From: Patescibacteria group bacterium | GTDB lineage: Bacteria > Patescibacteriota > Gracilibacteria > UM-FILTER-43-11 | Reading direction: 5' to 3' | Length of the DNA: 14,326 nt | Assembly: GCA_029260985.1 (NCBI GenBank) | Contig: JAJDCE010000073.1 | Span: 1-14,326, forward strand | In this document: piece by piece, positions 13,015 to 14,326 of the stretch | Position numbering within the stretch: position 1 is the first letter of the stretch | Layout: the number at the start of each line of letters is the position of its first letter | Made by a program: the position numbers and the translations under genes | Notes under the pieces: generated by a model | Told to the model about the DNA's origin: nothing | The model's database searches: none | The model's input: the letters and a program-made list of their open reading frames with translations, nothing else

Positions 13015-14326
13015 ATGATTGTCCTGCAAATTCTAGCCATCATTGCATTCCTTGCACTTATTGCTTTTTTGATTGGATGGCGAATTCGGTCCAATAAAAA
13101 TCTGGATCGGAGTCTTAATATGATCTTTTTACAAGTATCTGTTCCAATCAAGGATTCTAAGGAGGATCGGGAGCGGGAAAATGAACAGTATTCATCGGGT
13201 AAGAGCTTTAAAGAGGTTAATGATGTGATGACCCATCTTTTTGAGGCGCTTCATTCAACTTATGAAAGTGATTTTATCAATAAAATTATCGGTCAGGATT
13301 TCTTCTCTTTTGAATATGTAGTGCTTGAGGGGCTGCTTCGGTTTTTTGTGGTGATTCCACGGAGCTTAAAATCAGTGGTTGAAAAGCAAGTGACCGCTTT
13401 TTATCCTGATGTGTTTATTGAGCAGGTGGAAGACTACAATATTTTTCGTGAAGGTTATAAAGCCAGCGGGCTGTATGTTCGTTTGGAAAAGCCTAATATG
13501 TTCCCGATCCGCACCTATCAGTTTTTAGGGTCAGACCCTTTCAATAATATCGCCAATGCCCTTTCTAAAATTGATTTGGATGAAGGGGTGGCGATTCAGG
13601 TGATGCTCCGACCTATGAATGATGGATGGCAGGATAAGGGTCGAAAGCAGGCTGAAGAACTTTTCCAGGGTAAGGGGAAGAAGAAATCCTTACTTCAGAA
13701 ACTGAATGTTTTTGCGTGGTTGGGCACTTTACTCCGTTTATTGGTTAGTGGGGCGGATCAGGAAAAATTCACTGAAAATCTGGATACCGATAAGATGAGC
13801 ACCCGTACCACACCCCTTATGGATGAGCAGGTGAAGCTGATGGAAACTAAGAACGTAAAGGTTGGATTTGAGACCGTGATCCGTATTGTGGCGTCAGCTA
13901 AGACCCTTTATAAGGCCAAGCAGATTGCTGCTGATGTGAAGGATTCTTTTGCCCAATTCAATGCTCCCAATAATAATGGGTTTACCAAGACCAAATATTT
14001 TTCGATGAAGGATTTTCTGAGAGGATTTGTATTAAGGCATATCAAAAAAGACTGGCTTCAGCGACTCATGCATCCTGGCCCAATGATTCTTTGCAGTGAA
14101 GAAGTGGCTTCTGTTTTTCATTTTCCGAATATTAAATACAATCGCAGTCCGGTGATTAAGTGGCAGGAATTCAAAATTGCTCCTGCACCGAGTAATTTGC
14201 CGTCTGAAGGTCTCTTTTTGGGCCATAATAATTATCGAGGTGATCTCAAAAAAGTTCATATTAAACGGGATGATCGTCGGCGACATTTTTATGCCATTGG
14301 GAAGTCCGGTACGGGTAAATCAACCA
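13015..14326 (+). CDS. VirB4/TraG-like membrane ATPase, N-terminal part (partial)
   Basis: The frame is open from the ATG at 13015 to the right edge, giving 437 residues of a longer protein. Residues 4-22 are a hydrophobic N-terminal membrane anchor (LQILAIIAFLALIAFLIGW). Residues about 35-410 form a large cytoplasmic domain with GQDFFSFEYVVLEGLLRFFVVIP, a MHPGPMILCSEEVA segment and LGHNNYRGDLKKVHIKRDDRRRHFYAIG. The last visible residues, GKSGTGKST at 429-437, are a Walker A P-loop. Its placement after a hydrophobic anchor and a GHNNYRG strand fits the TraG/VirD4 or VirB4/HerA-like ATPases of CPR type IV secretion or pilus systems, so DNA or protein transfer is the likely role. The motor domain lies outside the window, so the exact subfamily stays open. 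It has its own promoter and an A-rich leader without a Shine-Dalgarno. Confidence 0.82.
   Translation, partial: MIVLQILAIIAFLALIAFLIGWRIRSNKNLDRSLNMIFLQVSVPIKDSKEDRERENEQYSSGKSFKEVNDVMTHLFEALHSTYESDFINKIIGQDFFSFEYVVLEGLLRFFVVIPRSLKSVVEKQVTAFYPDVFIEQVEDYNIFREGYKASGLYVRLEKPNMFPIRTYQFLGSDPFNNIANALSKIDLDEGVAIQVMLRPMNDGWQDKGRKQAEELFQGKGKKKSLLQKLNVFAWLGTLLRLLVSGADQEKFTENLDTDKMSTRTTPLMDEQVKLMETKNVKVGFETVIRIVASAKTLYKAKQIAADVKDSFAQFNAPNNNGFTKTKYFSMKDFLRGFVLRHIKKDWLQRLMHPGPMILCSEEVASVFHFPNIKYNRSPVIKWQEFKIAPAPSNLPSEGLFLGHNNYRGDLKKVHIKRDDRRRHFYAIGKSGTGKST

Noticed and set aside
12897..13151. Minus-strand frame of 84 codons crossing the spacer and the start of the ATPase gene
   Set aside because: It runs through the palindrome and promoter and has no recognisable features; the + strand frame is much longer and recognisable.
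1..14326. Recoding of TGA as glycine (Gracilibacteria/Absconditabacteria code)
   Set aside because: TGA ends a repeat-module gene at 3193-3195 and prmC at 6858-6860 at natural C-termini, and no gene has in-frame TGA.

Overview
The window looks like a chromosomal segment of a Candidate Phyla Radiation (Patescibacteria) bacterium, most likely near Peregrinibacteria. That assignment is an inference from three things: the A+T-rich sequence, the compact mostly single-strand gene layout, and gene types I associate with this group (a VirB4/TraG-like ATPase with a long N-terminal domain, a 215-residue protein with a conserved core, and a 3D-domain cell-wall protein). TGA ends at least two genes and interrupts none, so the recoded TGA of Gracilibacteria and Absconditabacteria does not apply. 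Every supported gene is on the + strand.

Region 1 (1-3195) is a tandem array of three paralogous genes; the first enters from the left edge. They encode proteins I do not recognise. Two share a nearly identical N-terminal domain of about 130 residues, and all three carry a module of 85-100 residues repeated 1+ (partial gene), 4 and 3 times. This is the best candidate for an undescribed protein system.

Region 2 (3217-6860) holds an M24B Xaa-Pro aminopeptidase, a secreted 3D-domain protein with three peptidoglycan-binding domains, and the release-factor methyltransferase PrmC. Region 3 (7089-10900) holds a large secreted, membrane-anchored Ig/FN3/EGF-like surface protein and an MFS transporter. 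Region 4 (10969-14326) holds a PfkB sugar/nucleoside kinase, the 215-residue conserved protein, and the start of a VirB4/TraG-like ATPase that leaves the window at its Walker A motif. Functional links between neighbours are weak; most look like separate short transcription units. Good -10 elements precede the genes at 4413, 7089, 10969, 12186 and 13015. Most starts have A-rich leaders and no Shine-Dalgarno; only the aminopeptidase has an obvious one.

The second notable theme is non-coding. Most of the larger spacers are built from degenerate short tandem repeats: 7-bp units at 5893-5941, 6867-6894, 7018-7085 and 12831-12948, and 12-bp units at 12055-12168. Two of these arrays fold back as long imperfect palindromes. 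A 7-bp array and a REP-like palindrome also sit in frame inside the prmC coding sequence. No RNA genes, insertion sequences or CRISPR arrays were seen, and no spacer exceeds 300 bases.
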